Source: Nymphaea colorata (taxonomy: Eukaryota; Streptophyta; Magnoliopsida; Nymphaeales; Nymphaeaceae). Taken from it: 64,000 bases of DNA. Shown here one piece after another: positions 35,710 through 48,236 of this stretch. The stretch lies in contig NC_045145.1 in assembly GCF_008831285.2 (NCBI RefSeq), forward strand, positions 8,556,802-8,620,801, in the 5' to 3' direction. Every line of letters begins with the position of its first letter. Within the stretch, counting starts at the first letter, position 1. Below the pieces are notes generated by a model. That model saw only the letters and a list, made by a program, of their open reading frames with translations. It ran no database searches and was not told where the DNA came from. Position numbers and translations under genes: made by a program.

Positions 35710-36929
35710 AATAATTTGAAATGAAATGTAGGATTCTAAGTGAGACTTAGACGCTCATGGATCCGTTCATGGGTGTCATTGTCATGCAAGCAATCCGTTG
35801 ATGCACCTCTAGCGGTGTTTGGCGCCTGGATGATGATTCCCTCTCGTGCTTTCATTCATGACATAAGAAAAAAGTCAAACTCCTTGGGGTGCGACTTTTG
35901 TTTTCTCCTATTTTTAGCATGCATGGAAGGTGAATGGAGGCCAATCGTCGCCCCTCTCATGGCTCATGGCTTTTTTAGCAGCTTGAATCACTTCGAAGAT
36001 AAGTTATCCAGGCCATCAAACACCCTCGCTATGAGTGTCACTTTTTATGCAAGCTAAAACCATAGTTGGCTGAATTGCCGGCCCGAGAATCGCTTAAAAA
36101 GCTGGCCACTAGTTAAGGTTGGTCTTATTCGGATGTGACTCATCCTTGACTCGGCCTGACTTGCTTTTGACTCGACCCGACACCTCAGACTCTGCCCAAC
36201 TTGTCTTGAATCCCCTGACTCATAATGACTTGTTCAATTCAGGTTATTTTAAAACTTGACCTAGTTGATGAGTCAACTCATTGACTCGGTGACCCAATCA
36301 TCTAGATTTGCCACTTATAACTAAAACTGTTGTCTGAGAGAGATATATTTGCATTTGCTAACTAAGATAGGTGTCGTGTTTTTTGAAATGCAATGTCCCA
36401 TAAATGTATTCAAATTGAGACATTAGGCAAATATTTCCTAGAACGTTGTGCTCCAAATACAGCCTTATGTTCGAAACTAAGTTTACTTTTGATTCATTCC
36501 CAAGAAGATTCTGGATTGCTGATTTGAGCGTAGATGACATGACAGCAGCGGTGTCATTTCCAAAGGACAGTGTGGACGTCACAATGATAGATACCAAGCC
36601 CATGAACGTACGTCAGGTGTTGGGAAATGGTGTACTAAGGATCTGATTTCACGTAGTGGATGACACAAATACTTAGAGGAGTCATGAAGATGATGGAAGA
36701 CCATACATGTAAGCTTCATATATGGCGGACAAACGGGTCCCTGTTATGGAGCAGACAAATTGTTCACTTTGAGCGGGGCAGGCTCATTTCACATCTTGCC
36801 ACTCAAGGCACCTTCAAAAGTCTTCCCACTTTCCAAATTCAAGCCTCTAAAAGTTTTTTTCCCATAAAGATGTCAACTGATGGGATTTGAATATGATATG
36901 TCTTAGCTAATATCTATATATATATGCAC

Positions 36930-37275
36930 GCTTTGTTGGATATTGACAAATTTGGATTTGAATTCATATTCGAATATGAACAAAGAAAGTCACATCTGAA
37001 TCTGAAATCTGATTTCACAATTCAAATCCAATCCAAATCTAACTTTTACATTTGTATCCAATCCAAATTCAAATTTTAAATTGAATCTAGCTTATTTTGA
37101 AAATGTTGGATTATTTGGATATAGAATATTTATTTAAAACTAAATCTGATCTGAATCCAAATCCAATCGGATATTCTTATATATCCAAATCTGAATCCAA
37201 TCATATGCCAATTTTTAAACCCGAATCCAATCTGATTTATTAATCAGATATTTTTTTATTGTTTGGATATATTGA
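36930..37275. repeat. GGATTTGGATTC-type repeat element, copy 1
   Basis: About 345 bp dominated by AATCCAAATC / GGATTTGGAT words on both strands, ending ATTGTTTGGATATATTGACA. The same style recurs at 41690-41890 (inverted, within module B') and 52897-53200. No ORF. It resembles hAT-type MITEs with AGGGGTG ends, but clear ends are seen only in the 52897 copy. Confidence 0.55.
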
Positions 37276-37959
37276 CATCTCTACTTTCTCATGCACATTT
37301 ATATTGCTTAAACTCTAACTTCAAGTAAGCGGTTAGTAGAAAAATTAATTAATAGTGGAGCAACATCACATTAATGTGTGTTTGCGGTTGATCTTCAAGA
37401 TGAATATGTAATAAAGCCTCAGCTATGACCTATTAAAAATTCTCAAGGTTCTTCTCTTGGGGCTTGAAAAGTAAATAGGGCCATAATGAAATAGCTGGTG
37501 TAAAAAAAAGGGCACATTCCCAAAAGGCGATGCTATTCCATGTCTTTTGACACCACAGGAGAAGCTAAGGGAGAAACATATGTGACAAAGTACTACAAAT
37601 CAAGGCCTCTCAAGGGTAGTAATTGATAAAGAGGGATGCATCTTTTTGCCCCATAACACCGGGAGAAGGATAACTGGGGACTTCACTAGTTGCATATCTG
37701 ATATATGTTGGAGTGTTGGTGAATTTGAAAGAAAAGTACAGCACAAGTGAAGATGAAGAAAAGGAGAAACTCAAAAAGCAAAAGCAATGCCTTTGCTCGC
37801 TACTAGCTTTTAAAGTGGACGCCACTTGCCTTTCGTTAGTGCATTAAAGAGGAAAGAAAAATTAAACGTAATGTATAAGCACGCACAGCAGTGGGGGAGT
37901 AAAAAATTTTTATCAAAAGAGAACTAACCTTAGTTGGGTTTGATGTCTATGGGGGCATC

Positions 37960-38320
37960 AAGTATCAGATATTGTTCTTCTCCAGTGAGACATCACACGA
38001 ACGGCCGGCCGGCCGGCGGGCAGGAAAGTCTTGGAATCCACTCGCGTGATCAATCTGCTGAACCAACATAAGTTAAGCTCAGGCAAGACCGCAATTCCTT
38101 GGCATGTGAAGGTGACCGAAAAGCCACAGGGTGAAAATATACTTGTACGCAGTCACTAACATACCAGTGTTTATTGGACGGTACCCAGACTTTCTTCTCA
38201 TCAGTTCAAGGCAGAAAACGAGTAACCTGAAAGCTGCTTCTTTACTCTCCCAATGTGGACTCATTGTTTGAAGATTCTTTGTATCTTTTTACAGAATGAT
38301 TCACGTCGTTGCCTGGTCAT
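37960..38320 (+). repeat. Duplicated block, module C (copy 1)
   Basis: Matches 44700-45090 directly: TCTTCTCCAGTGAGACA, CATGTGAAGGTGA, GCGCAGTCA-like words, CTGAAAGCTGCTTCT and TTCTTTGTATCTTTTTACA all recur in order. The second copy has about 100 bp inserted after GTTTAAAGAT. Confidence 0.8.
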
Positions 38321-38671
38321 TAGTGGACCATCATGGACGATTCGCCAATAACATGCCAACTTCAATTTTCTTAGTCAAACAGTTAATGAACTTTGTTAAC
38401 ACAAACATTAATGAGGCGGTTCATGTCCTTGTCTTTCGCCTTTTCCAATGAGAATTTTATATAGGTTTGGTCGACTCAATTGATTAGAGTTAATACGTAC
38501 ATATATAATCGTCAGGCTCTGGGACACCGGGCTACTAGGTCAGGTCAGACTTGTTGGCAATAATGAGAAGGGTAGATTCCTGAACCAAACCTGCCCGACC
38601 CTCCAAGGTTGGCAGTTGATCAATCACCCTGGTTGCTAAAACCAAAAAACTCTCTTTATGCGTGGCCCAAC

Positions 38672-38711
<40 letters not shown>

Positions 38712-41270
38712 GCTCGCCTCACCTCAGGTCACCCTTAGCTTACACATGTCAGGCCACCACCTTCACTTTTCGTCGTCTCCATATTTTCTTCCACAGCCTG
38801 TCTTCCTGTATTTATGTGCTTGTAGTGCCTTATTGCTATTTGCAATATATTTATCCTTTTCTACGTGCACTGTTCTGTAGTAAGGTATTGCAGTTTGTAT
38901 ATTTTTTATTGGTTTTGTTTTAAATTTTGGCCTTTCTTTGTTAACCTTTTCTTCATTTGTACACTGAATCCGCTGAGGTCATGATTCATAAGCATGGCAG
39001 GTCACAAGAGGGGTTTCGTTCAGGGGAAATCCAGATATAAACTTATGATACGGAAAAATATAACGGGCACTATTACTTTAACAATGTTTTAAAGGGGAAC
39101 GGTGCTTTTGGAGAAATTCATGTGTTAAATTTCATATTTTCAAAAGCTGCGACGGCGGTGCGCGGAGGTAATTAATTTTAAACCTTTGTAGTTTGTTGCA
39201 TCTTCTTGTTTCCTACTGATATTTTAGCTTAGTTTTTCTCATTTACATATTGATACCTCTTAAAAATTTATAATTTATTACTAATGCTCGTTAACTGAGG
39301 CAAAAATTTTTTGGCTCTGCTCTTACCTTTATATGATATAACTAACTTGGTGAATCCATGGAAATTTGTTCCGTACTCCTAGTGAGCGGACCTTAAGACT
39401 GATAAAGATAATAACAATAAAATAGTAACAACAATAATAGTAAAGTAAGACTTATGCGGTATGCAATCATTTTAGAGATAAGGCTAACTTTCCATTCTTT
39501 AATTGCTTTTTGGCTTTTCCCTTACTAGCTTTATTTGTCCTGTTTTCCCAATATATGTCCTGAATGTCCAAATCATCCTGCTTACATCATTGACACACTC
39601 TTGGTGCTACCAATCATATAACATGATCAAGTTAAAAAACAACCGTGCCTCTACCAAAAGCAGTGATGGAATTCTTCTTGATCTTCATTTCTAATCGAAA
39701 GATTCTGAAAACACTAGATAGGAATCTTTCTCGTGTCTAAAGAAGAACTTGTCATCTACAAACGAAGGCAGCCTTTTTTATTTACATGAAGCCAAATTCC
39801 AATTGTTAAAATCCCAAGCAGCACTTCGGGACACCAAAGCAGCCTATATATATTATAACAGGACAAAGGGTTGGGTGGGGCTTCAACTATTTTCTTTAGT
39901 AGTATGAAATACCTCCTCTTCTTCATCTAAGAAAGAAATCCCTAGCCATTTGGGTTCTCTTAAAACGCCCATTCCATAACCAAATTAAAGAAAACATAAT
40001 CCAATCTTGAACCGCACTCAAAAGTTTGTAATTTATGGTTTCAATTCAAATGTATACGTGTGAGCGGTCATACCAGCACTAATGTAGGTGTTACACTTCT
40101 CAACCCTAAATCAATTAGTTGTTAACACATAGGAGAGGATATGGCATTTTTTATGATCAAATTGCCTGTCCAGCCATAGGGCTGAAATAATCAAATTTCT
40201 GGGGTTCAATTTCCGGTTTGATCTTGCCATACTATTGCCATATGGGTATTGACATGAATGTTCTTAGTTTTCTCAGCTCATGAGATCCAATATATATATA
40301 TATATAATATAATATAATATAACATATATATATATTTATATGTATATATACATACTTTCCATTCTTCTCCAGCTAGATTTAGGAAAGAAATGGATCAAAC
40401 TAACTTATGGCTGGCTCATGCTTGCATTGTTGCACTGGGACTGTTAAACTCGGGTTTGGTTCACTTCTAGACTTGATCTTACCTATGCATGTTTTCGTTG
40501 AACCAGTGGCAGCCCTACATATGGGGCAGGTGCGGGCAGTTGTATATACCAGCTCTACAAAAATGCTTTATTTTTGGTGTATTGGTGCTTTATATGATTT
40601 GTCATTTCTCAGAGTTTGGTATTTAGTTAGATTTTAGATACTCAGCTCGGGTCCAGTACTTGTGATGAGTCGTCCAGACACCGAACCCAAACCCTAACTA
40701 GGGAATGTACAACCATAGTCACACCCATCTCCACTTAGATGTACATGATCAGTGACGAAGTAGAAAAATTGGTTAGAGGAGCACTTCTTTAAAAACACTC
40801 ATATCAAAAGAGGGGAGGGGGCACCGACATATTTATATAAAGATAAATATTTAAAGATGCTCTTTATAGATAAAGAAATTTTAAGGGGCTGGTGTGGGCA
40901 GTTAACTGCCTACACCAACCCATACGTAGCTCTAACACTGTTGCATGATATAGGCTCCGCTTTCAGGAACAATTATCTACGTCCCAACCTCACCTGGCCT
41001 TTCAACTATTTGCTACAAACAAAAGAACGACTAGGGGTGGAGGGAAGGGGGTTCCCACATGGACCTTGGCCCCACCTCAAAAATCTAAAAAAAATTACAT
41101 GTAAATTTTAGAAAATTTAATTTGTCTTATATAAAAATTTTGAAAAATGATATTTTGGCCCCGTCAAAATTTAGAAACTTTAATTTGACCCGCCTCATGA
41201 AAACTTTCTAGCTCCGCGACCCTCTTAATCAATATATATATATATACAGAAGCTATAAATGGTTATGCAT
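38321..41270 (+). repeat. Duplicated block, module A' (copy 2)
   Basis: Direct copy of 31600-33690. It is longer than copy 1 because of insertions, including AT-rich DNA near 39840-40600 and a hAT-derived element at 41032-41226. The (TA)n run at 38675-38708 corresponds to 32019-32038 in copy 1. Confidence 0.88.
41032..41226. mobile_element. Short non-autonomous hAT derivative with both ends of the large hAT
   Basis: Left end TAGGGGTGGAGGGAAGGGGG with CCTTGGCCCC matches the right terminus of the 21247-26501 element (TAGGGGCGGAAGGGGG, CCATGGCCC). The other end, read inward, GCGGAGCTAGAAAGTTTTC ... GCGGGTCAAA, matches its left terminus (GGGCGGAGCCAGGATTTTT ... GGGCCAAA). Copy 1 of the duplication (33640-33650) lacks it and shows a plausible empty site, so it inserted after the duplication. 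The duplication of target bases is not clear. Confidence 0.7.
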
Positions 41271-42630
41271 TCCTTTCAGTTTTTCTTCCCTCCTTAAGGT
41301 TTTGATGCAATAGTGAAAGGCAAATGGCGTCCACTTTAAAGACCACCAACCAGCACAGGCATTGCTTTTGCCTTTTGAGTTTCTTCCTTTCTTCACTTGT
41401 GTCCTGATTTGTAGTACAGCATGGTTCTCCCTTAGCTTCTCCTGTGGTGTCAAAAGACATGGAACAGCATCGGCTTTTGGGATGTGCCTTTTGTATACAG
41501 CTACTTCATTGTGGCACTATTTACTTTTCAAGCACCCAAGAGAAGAATCTTGAGAATTTTTAGTAGGACAAAGCTTAGGCTTTAATATATATTCATGTTG
41601 AGAATCAACGGAATCCATACATTAATGGGTTGTCGCTCTAGCATTAGTCAATGTCTATACTAATGGCTTTCTTGAGGTTAGAGGTTAAGCAACATAAATG
41701 TGAATGAGAAAGTCTCCAAATTAAATTGGATATGAAACAAAAATTAATATCGGATTAATAAATCAGATTGGATTTAAATTTAAAAAATGGCATTGGATTG
41801 GATCAAATTCTGATATACATAGATATCCAATCAAATTTGAATTTAGATCAGATTTAGTTTTAAAACAAATATCCTATATTCAAATGCGCCAACATTTGTC
41901 TGCGCCATACATGGTGCTTACATATATGCCTTTTCAATAACTTAACGCCCCCAAAGTTTTAGTGTGGGCCACTACATGGAATCACATCCTTGGACCATAA
42001 CAACAGGCGTACGTATTATGGGGGCTTCGTAGCAATCACTGTGACCTCCACACAGTCATTTGGAAAGACACCGCTGCTGTCATGACATCTCTGACCGTAT
42101 TCGCAATTCAGAATATTCTCGGAAGTGAATCCAAAAGTGAAATTTAATCCGTGACATGCGGCTGTATTCTTTGGAGCACAGCCTTCTATGAAGTATTTGT
42201 CATCATGTTCCAATTTTGTATATATTTAAGGAACAGAGTCAAAAATAGGTGGGCTTTGTGTTATGTGAATGATAACATTTGAATGCGTTGGATTTGGGTG
42301 GATCTGGATTTAATTATATGGATTAGCTCTACAATACGTGAGTTACGGATTCAAAATTAATTAAAACTTCTTAACCATACTAGTGTTTCTTAAAAAAAAA
42401 AACATGAAACGCCCCTGATTTTCCATGCATCTCCCAAACCCAAGAGGTTTATTCAACAGATTGCTTGCATGGCGCCTGACACCCATCCATGAGCGTCAAA
42501 GTCTAACTTGTAGTCCTACATATCATTTCGACTTATTCTGCAATGATTTTTCTTTTGATAGCCTCCAAGATAAATTTTTTTGGATTGTTGAATGTTGGCA
42601 ATACCTGAAAAAGATATAGATCCACAACCT

Positions 42631-42771
42631 GAACTGCTAGCTATCTCTGTGGTCAGATCGGAATGGTCTCTTTTTTTTGTGTCACTAAAAGCTACAAAAT
42701 TTTAGTGCAATGGCTTTTAGTGCACAAAATTTTTAATTTTAAAAAAAGACCATCAGGACTGTTTTCAATTC
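42631..42771. mobile_element. Micron-like foldback MITE, copy 4 (duplicate of copy 3)
   Basis: CTGCTAGCTATCTCTGTGG, AATGGTCTCTTTTTTTTGTG TCACTAAAAGCTA and the closing GACCATCAGGACTGTTTTCAATTCC correspond, inverted, to 35421-35580. The right side abuts a compound (CT)n(TA)n(GA)n tract. Confidence 0.7.
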
Positions 42772-42776
42772 CCCCC

Positions 42777-42915
<139 letters not shown>

Positions 42916-44150
42916 CATATGTCGCAAAGGTGGTTAAAGTGGGAGACTAAATATCTTTCCACAATTAAACTAGTTAATTCCATTTTTGGAATGAAGTTAT
43001 GGATTGGACAATGGCAGAGTCCGAAGTATGTGCATTGGAACCACTACATATTATTATGTCATTTGCTAAGGATTTCCTTTTATTCATCTGTATTTACTAA
43101 ACATCCTTTTTTGGTTCGGCTTCCTGCTTCATCCATGCAAATGGTTGCTTTAGAGATTAATTTGTCCGCCAAAACTACAACCTGAACGTTCAAGCAGCTT
43201 AAAGCTTAGGGTCGGATAGCAGTAGCATGGAGCCATACTGCACCATGTTGTATATATATTTCCTTTCATTATCATTTTCTTTATATAAATCTTGAAATGT
43301 ATATGTGGGATCAGTTTCTAAGAACGAAGGGTGGAGTCAGAGCTTATACCAAAACCTGATCCCAGGATCTATGCTTCTCATTTACCAAATTGGGAGAAAC
43401 ATTCAAACATGGGTCCGGATTTGATGTATGACCTTCCAACTCCAAATTGAGCCTGAGCCTAACAGTGTCCTATTGTCTTTTCTCAAAATAACAACCGCTG
43501 ATACAGTGAATCACGTGGTTGTCGCTAGGCTTGTACATATCAATCGCTCCACTTGTATATATATATATATATCAAACATACACGGCCAGATTTAGTGTCA
43601 GTGAGCTCAGATCATACACAGATTCACTTTCATTTTTTTGAAGCCTTTTTTATATCCCAATGCCAAAGCAAGCCCATTTTATCATTGGTTGTTGGTCAGC
43701 AAAGTTCTGATCCACATGCACATTTTAGGTGCCCCATTTGATTAAGGTCCGTATGTCAGATTTCTGCTTTATGTAGATGTGCCCATATCATGCAAACTGG
43801 AGTAAAGTGCTGGTCACCTCAAATCCTCAATTTTTTTTTTCCTATACCTTTCCCCCCTTTCCTTCCACCTTGGTGTACATGAAAAGATCACAATTACAAG
43901 GCAAAGTACTTTTTCTTCATAAAATGAAGATGCTTATTTGATATTTGCCAGGCTCATTGAAATGATGATAAGAGGCCCATTAGTGTCATCAAACAAACTC
44001 ATGAAGTTCTAAGTTGAGCCACATTTTTTGTCGCTTTCTGGCCACCAAAGCCGCTATAATTGCTTCATCAGGAGAAGCTATTGGTATTAGAAACGTTCTT
44101 TAACTCCATGATCTGCAAACATCAATCAAATTAAATTTGACTTTAAAGCT

Positions 44151-44699
44151 TCCCTTGCTTTGCAAGTTTTCTAAGGGCCTTTGTGTCAATGCATCTATCT
44201 CAAAAATTGAGACAAATTAATAAAACACTTTTAAATGTATTTCATTAATCTACTCCAATTTTTAATTCATATGTATGAGACAATAATATAATGTTATCTT
44301 TGTCAAAAAGTCTCTAATGGGTTATTTATTAGTATGTGAGCATTTTATGAATCTACTAAAAAGTTAGGATAGATTCATGTAGTGCTAGAATTAGTGCTTT
44401 ATGAATCTGCTTTAATTTGAGACCTATTCATAAAACATTAACATAGAGTCTTTTTTTATTACCAAACAACCCATTACACAATGATGCTTTGATTTACATT
44501 CGTTTGTTTTGGCTTAGAGCGTTGTCACCCGGACACCTTGCTCTTTGCCTCTCTTTCCCATTTTGAAATTGGAACTTCCCAAGCTGATCTCTGGCTAGGT
44601 GAATGGAGCTGGCGGTAATGGACGCACAACTGGTTGATCGTTCACGTATGTCCAAAACCCATTTTAATTAATACGACCACTCTGCTGTGGAATTCGACT
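44151..44699. other. No recognisable gene
   Basis: AT-rich spacer between modules B' and C'. Several ATGAATCTACT / TTTATGAATCTGCT words recur, but nothing is assigned. Confidence 0.4.
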
Positions 44700-45090
44700 C
44701 TCTTGGTCCAATATGTGGATATATATCATCTTGATCTTCTCCATTGAGACAGCATACGGGCAAGTCCGCCATTCTATGACACATGAAGGTGAATGAAAAA
44801 CCACGCGGTGAGAATAAAATTGTGCGCAGTCAGTACTAATCAGTTTGTATTGTACGGTATGCCAAAATTCTCTTCTTAGTTCAAGGCCAAAAACAGAAGT
44901 AACCTGGAAGCTGCTTCTGCGCTCTCCCTATGTGGACCCATTGTTTAAAGATAACAGCAAGAACCAAATTTTTAGTTTCTCCATAAAAAACAATTCAGAA
45001 AAGGTTGGATCCAGACTTAACATAGTGCAGAGAAAATTAAGGCTGATTCTTTGTATCTTTTTACAAAATGATTCACTTCAGTTACTGATA
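44700..45090 (+). repeat. Duplicated block, module C' (copy 2)
   Basis: Direct copy of 37960-38320, carrying an extra ~100 bp (about 44953-45050) absent from copy 1. Confidence 0.8.
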
Positions 45091-45141
45091 CCGACAAAAA
45101 ATAAAGACATGCAATCGAGTGAGGGGGTCCATGAATATACA

Positions 45142-45443
45142 TGTTGAAAAAATATAGAAGAAGCGGAATAAACAAGAAAAGACAATGAAAAGGGAGAGAG
45201 CCTATCCCTCAACAGGTTTTCACTGGAATGAAAGGCAATGAAAAACTTACTTTTGTTAAACTTGCATTGCATGGTTTTTTACCATGAAAAGTCATCATGA
45301 GCATGATTACACAGTACAAAAGAAAAGCATAAACAGGTGACGTTCGCATAATCTTGACATCCATTTGAAGATAAGAATATCTTGCTGGGGTTCTTTTCTT
45401 GAATCTCTTTGAAAACGGCAGCCTTTCAACCTTATCATTAACA
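45142..45443 (-). mobile_element. Solo LTR, same family as 26835 and the TRIM at 50192
   Basis: Minus strand starts TGTTAATGATAAGGTTGAAAG and ends TTTTTTCAACA at 45142. Internal words match the other three LTRs, for example TTTCAACCTTATCATTAACA on the plus strand. No primer-binding site follows it. Flanking five-base words (ATACA, ACATA) do not form a duplication. Confidence 0.75.
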
Positions 45444-45636
45444 ACATATCGTTGATAAAATGACAGCTGATAATGATGATAGAGATAACAGTGGCAATCA
45501 GTTCCCTCGTCTCAATTTCCTATACTAGCTCTGATACCAAAGTTCCAAATTACATTAAAATCAATTTTCCTTTTATTTCTTCATGTTAAGAGAAAGCTGC
45601 ATCTGTAAGGAAATCCAGGTTTTGATCCTTTGCACC

Positions 45637-46540
45637 ATGGCATCTGGAGCTTCTTCTTTTTCTGGATCTGTAGCTAAGTACCCTTATCCTTCAACATTGA
45701 ATGTTGCAAATTTTGTTTCCCTACTACTCACATACAAAAATTATTTACTTCGAGGTCCCCAAATTCTCTGTCTTCTTGAGAGCCAAGATTTAATGGGTTT
45801 GATTGATGAGGGAATGCCAATGCCTGCTCCTGCCATTCAATTGACTAAAAATGGCAAGACTTGCAGTACTTCTATTCCAAATTTTGTCATTGGAAGAAGT
45901 CAGATCGGCTTGTCAAGGGTTGGCTTACTAGATCTCTGAAGAGGTCCTTGGATTGGTCATTGGATTAAAAACTTTTGCCGATGTTTGGAATTCTCTCACC
46001 AAAGCTTTTGCTTGAGAGTCTAATGACAAATAACTTCTTTTGATCCAAAAGCTTCAAATATATCTAAAGTAAGATAAGGTGATCACTAAATACATTACAG
46101 GTTTTGAAGCAATATGTGATGAATTGGCTAGCATCGGTAAGCCTCTTGCAGATGAAGATAAGGTCTTTTGGATTGTTAATGGCTTTGGATCTGGATATGA
46201 GAACTTCATGGCCACCTTTCTCAAGCCACCATTCCCTCTTATTTGGATGTCACACAAGACCATGAGGACTCTTTAAGGATCTCGAATTAATTATAATTCA
46301 GCCTTTGTCATTCAGCAAGTTTCTTAATCAAATAACTTAAACAATGGGAGAGACTAGTACATCAACAACAAAAAGAGAACAATAATCGGTTCAACTCTCG
46401 TGGAAGGGGATCTACTCTTGCATCTCAATCACATCTGAACAATAATTCTGGAAACTCTTTCCAAAGCAACTCCCAATCTCAATCTCGTGCTCCTTGTCAA
46501 AGCTGTGGGCTTAATAACCATATGGCTACGAAGTGTTATC
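45637..46540 (+). pseudogene. Copia gag with zinc knuckle
   Basis: Starts MASGASSFSGSVAKYPYPST and continues NVANFVSLLLTYKNYLLRGP QILCLLESQDLMG, the N-terminal gag signature. After a stop near 45937 it resumes at 46079 with ITGFEAICDELASIGKPLAD EDKVFWIVNGFGSGYENF, the UBN2 core. A perfect CX2CX4HX4C knuckle (CQSCGLNNHMATKC, 46495-46536) closes it. Two or more frameshifts separate the parts. Confidence 0.85.
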
Positions 46541-46611
46541 ACCATTTTGATCAATCGTATTAGCCCAAGGTTCCGAAAGCCTTCGCTGCTTTACATGTTG
46601 TTGATCATAAT

Positions 46612-47050
46612 GATGAAGACTGGTATCCGGACACTGGGGCTGCCATCCATGTCACTGATGACCCAGGTAATCTTAAAAATTTGACTAAATATAATGGTCG
46701 AGATACTATTATGGTAGGAAATGGGCATCGGTTAAATATATCTCATGTTGGCCCAGCAGAAATTAATGTAGGATGTCATTCGTTATCTCTTGACAGTGTT
46801 ATGCTTGTGCCAAATATTAAGAAAAATCTCATATCGGCTAGTCAGCTCACTTCAACTATGCCTCATATATTTGAATTTATATCTTATTGTTTTTTTTATT
46901 AAGGACAAGCTCTCGGGAAAGGTGATTGTCAAGGGAGTTATAAAGGGAGATTTATATGCTTTGAAGAACAGACCTAAGACAGGTTTCTTTTCAGCACGGT
47001 TTAGATCAACATCTTTGGACGTGTGGCAACAGTCGCCTTGGACATCCGTC
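46612..47050 (+). pseudogene. Copia protease and GAG-pre-integrase segment
   Basis: DEDWYPDTGAAIHVTDDPGN carries the DTG active site. TIMVGNGHRLNISHVGPAEI and LDSVMLVPNIKKNLISASQL follow in the usual order. A frameshift near 46860 breaks the frame; the pre-integrase WHxRLGHPS block is only a remnant (47030-47050). Confidence 0.8.
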
Positions 47051-47059
47051 TAGCAAGGA

Positions 47060-47880
47060 TAAATAAATTTGACGTCTAAGTCTTCTAGCTCTTTTATTTG
47101 TGAAAGTTTTCAATTGGGAAAGGCTATACGCCTTCCTTTTTTGCCATTGGTTGAAGAGCTTATGAGCCATTTGAAAAAATACATTGTGATCTTTGGGGCC
47201 CTGCGCCTATTCTCTCTTGTCAAAAGTTTAGATTTAATGCTCTCTTTGTTAGCCAGCAAACAAGATATTCGTGGCTTTACCCTTTCAAGCATAAATCTGA
47301 TTTTTTTTTCTAAATTTTTAGAATTTCACAAGTTGGTTACCAATCAATTTGAAAAGAATATTAAAATTTTTTAACTTATGAAGGGGGAGAGTTTAATAGT
47401 GGCAATCTTATTTCTTATCTTAAAGAGAATGGAATCCAGCATTGCAAAGCTTGCCTGAAGACAATAGAACAAAATGACATTGCAAAACGTCGACATAGAT
47501 CAGTTACAGAGCTCTGTCTAACTTTATTATTTCATAGTCATCTCTCTACATATTACTGGGTTGAGGCTTTTTCTACAACAGTTTGGCTCATTAACCGGCT
47601 GTCATCGCCTTCCATTGGCATGCTTAGTCTATTTGAATGTCTTTATGAAAAAACTCCAAATTCTTTGTGTTTTCGTTCCTTTGGATGCAGATGTCATCCA
47701 TACATCAAGAGCTACAACAAGCATAAGTTTGAACTTAAATCTTTACCATGCATCTTTCTCGGCTACAATGACCACCATAAAGGGTATCACTGCCTATATC
47801 CTGCAAGTGAAAAAGTTTCTATGTCAAGACATGTCTTTGATGAGCAGTATTATCCCTACCATATGCCTTATAATTCACTC
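47060..47880 (+). pseudogene. Copia integrase
   Basis: One frame has CDLWGPAPI (about 47187), the DxWGP motif with the first catalytic Asp. Further on, HRSVTELCLTLLFHSHLSTY YWVEAFSTTVWLINRL (about 47493-47600) and the 47620-48276 frame LFECLYEKTPNSLCFRSFGC, FELKSLPCIFLGYNDHHKGY, KVSMSRHVFDE match the C-terminal half of copia integrase. The catalytic Glu region is degraded. At least three frame changes. Confidence 0.8.
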
Positions 47881-48236
47881 AACCTACATGTCACTGCTGA
47901 TGATCGAGTTGTTTTTTCACAAAACCAACCCACCTCTCTCAACCAGCCCCCAACCAAGTCTACACCTCACACTCGTGACCTTGCTAGGATCCACAATACT
48001 GATGATCCAAATCCACCAAGTGACACCTCGGTTAATCCCTTACCACCAGATCCAAGTCCTTTAGTTACACAACCTCAACCTATACAAGTGAACCCTTCAC
48101 CTTCATGCCTCCAGCCCACGCAACCATCTTCCACCCATCCCATGATCACTCGTTCCCAGTCCAGAATAATAAAACCAGACCCAAAGTTTTTTTTTTACCA
48201 CACATATTTCCCAATAACCAAAACATTTTTCAATTG

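Larger units (their letters stand above)
34240..37830 (+). repeat. Duplicated block, module B (copy 1)
   Basis: Matches 41270-44150 in inverted orientation. Anchors: 34310-34850 with 43575-44100, 34860-35090 with 43300-43550, 35745-35830 with 42425-42500, 36440-36640 with 42005-42190, and 37440-37830 with 41270-41575. Examples of shared strings are GACATGACAGCAGCGGTGTC against its complement, and CTTTTGACACCACAGGAGAA. A Micron-like MITE (35421) is present at the matching position in both copies. Confidence 0.85.

Noticed and set aside
45137-45448. Target-site duplication around the solo LTR
   Set aside because: ATACA and ACATA are not a direct repeat.
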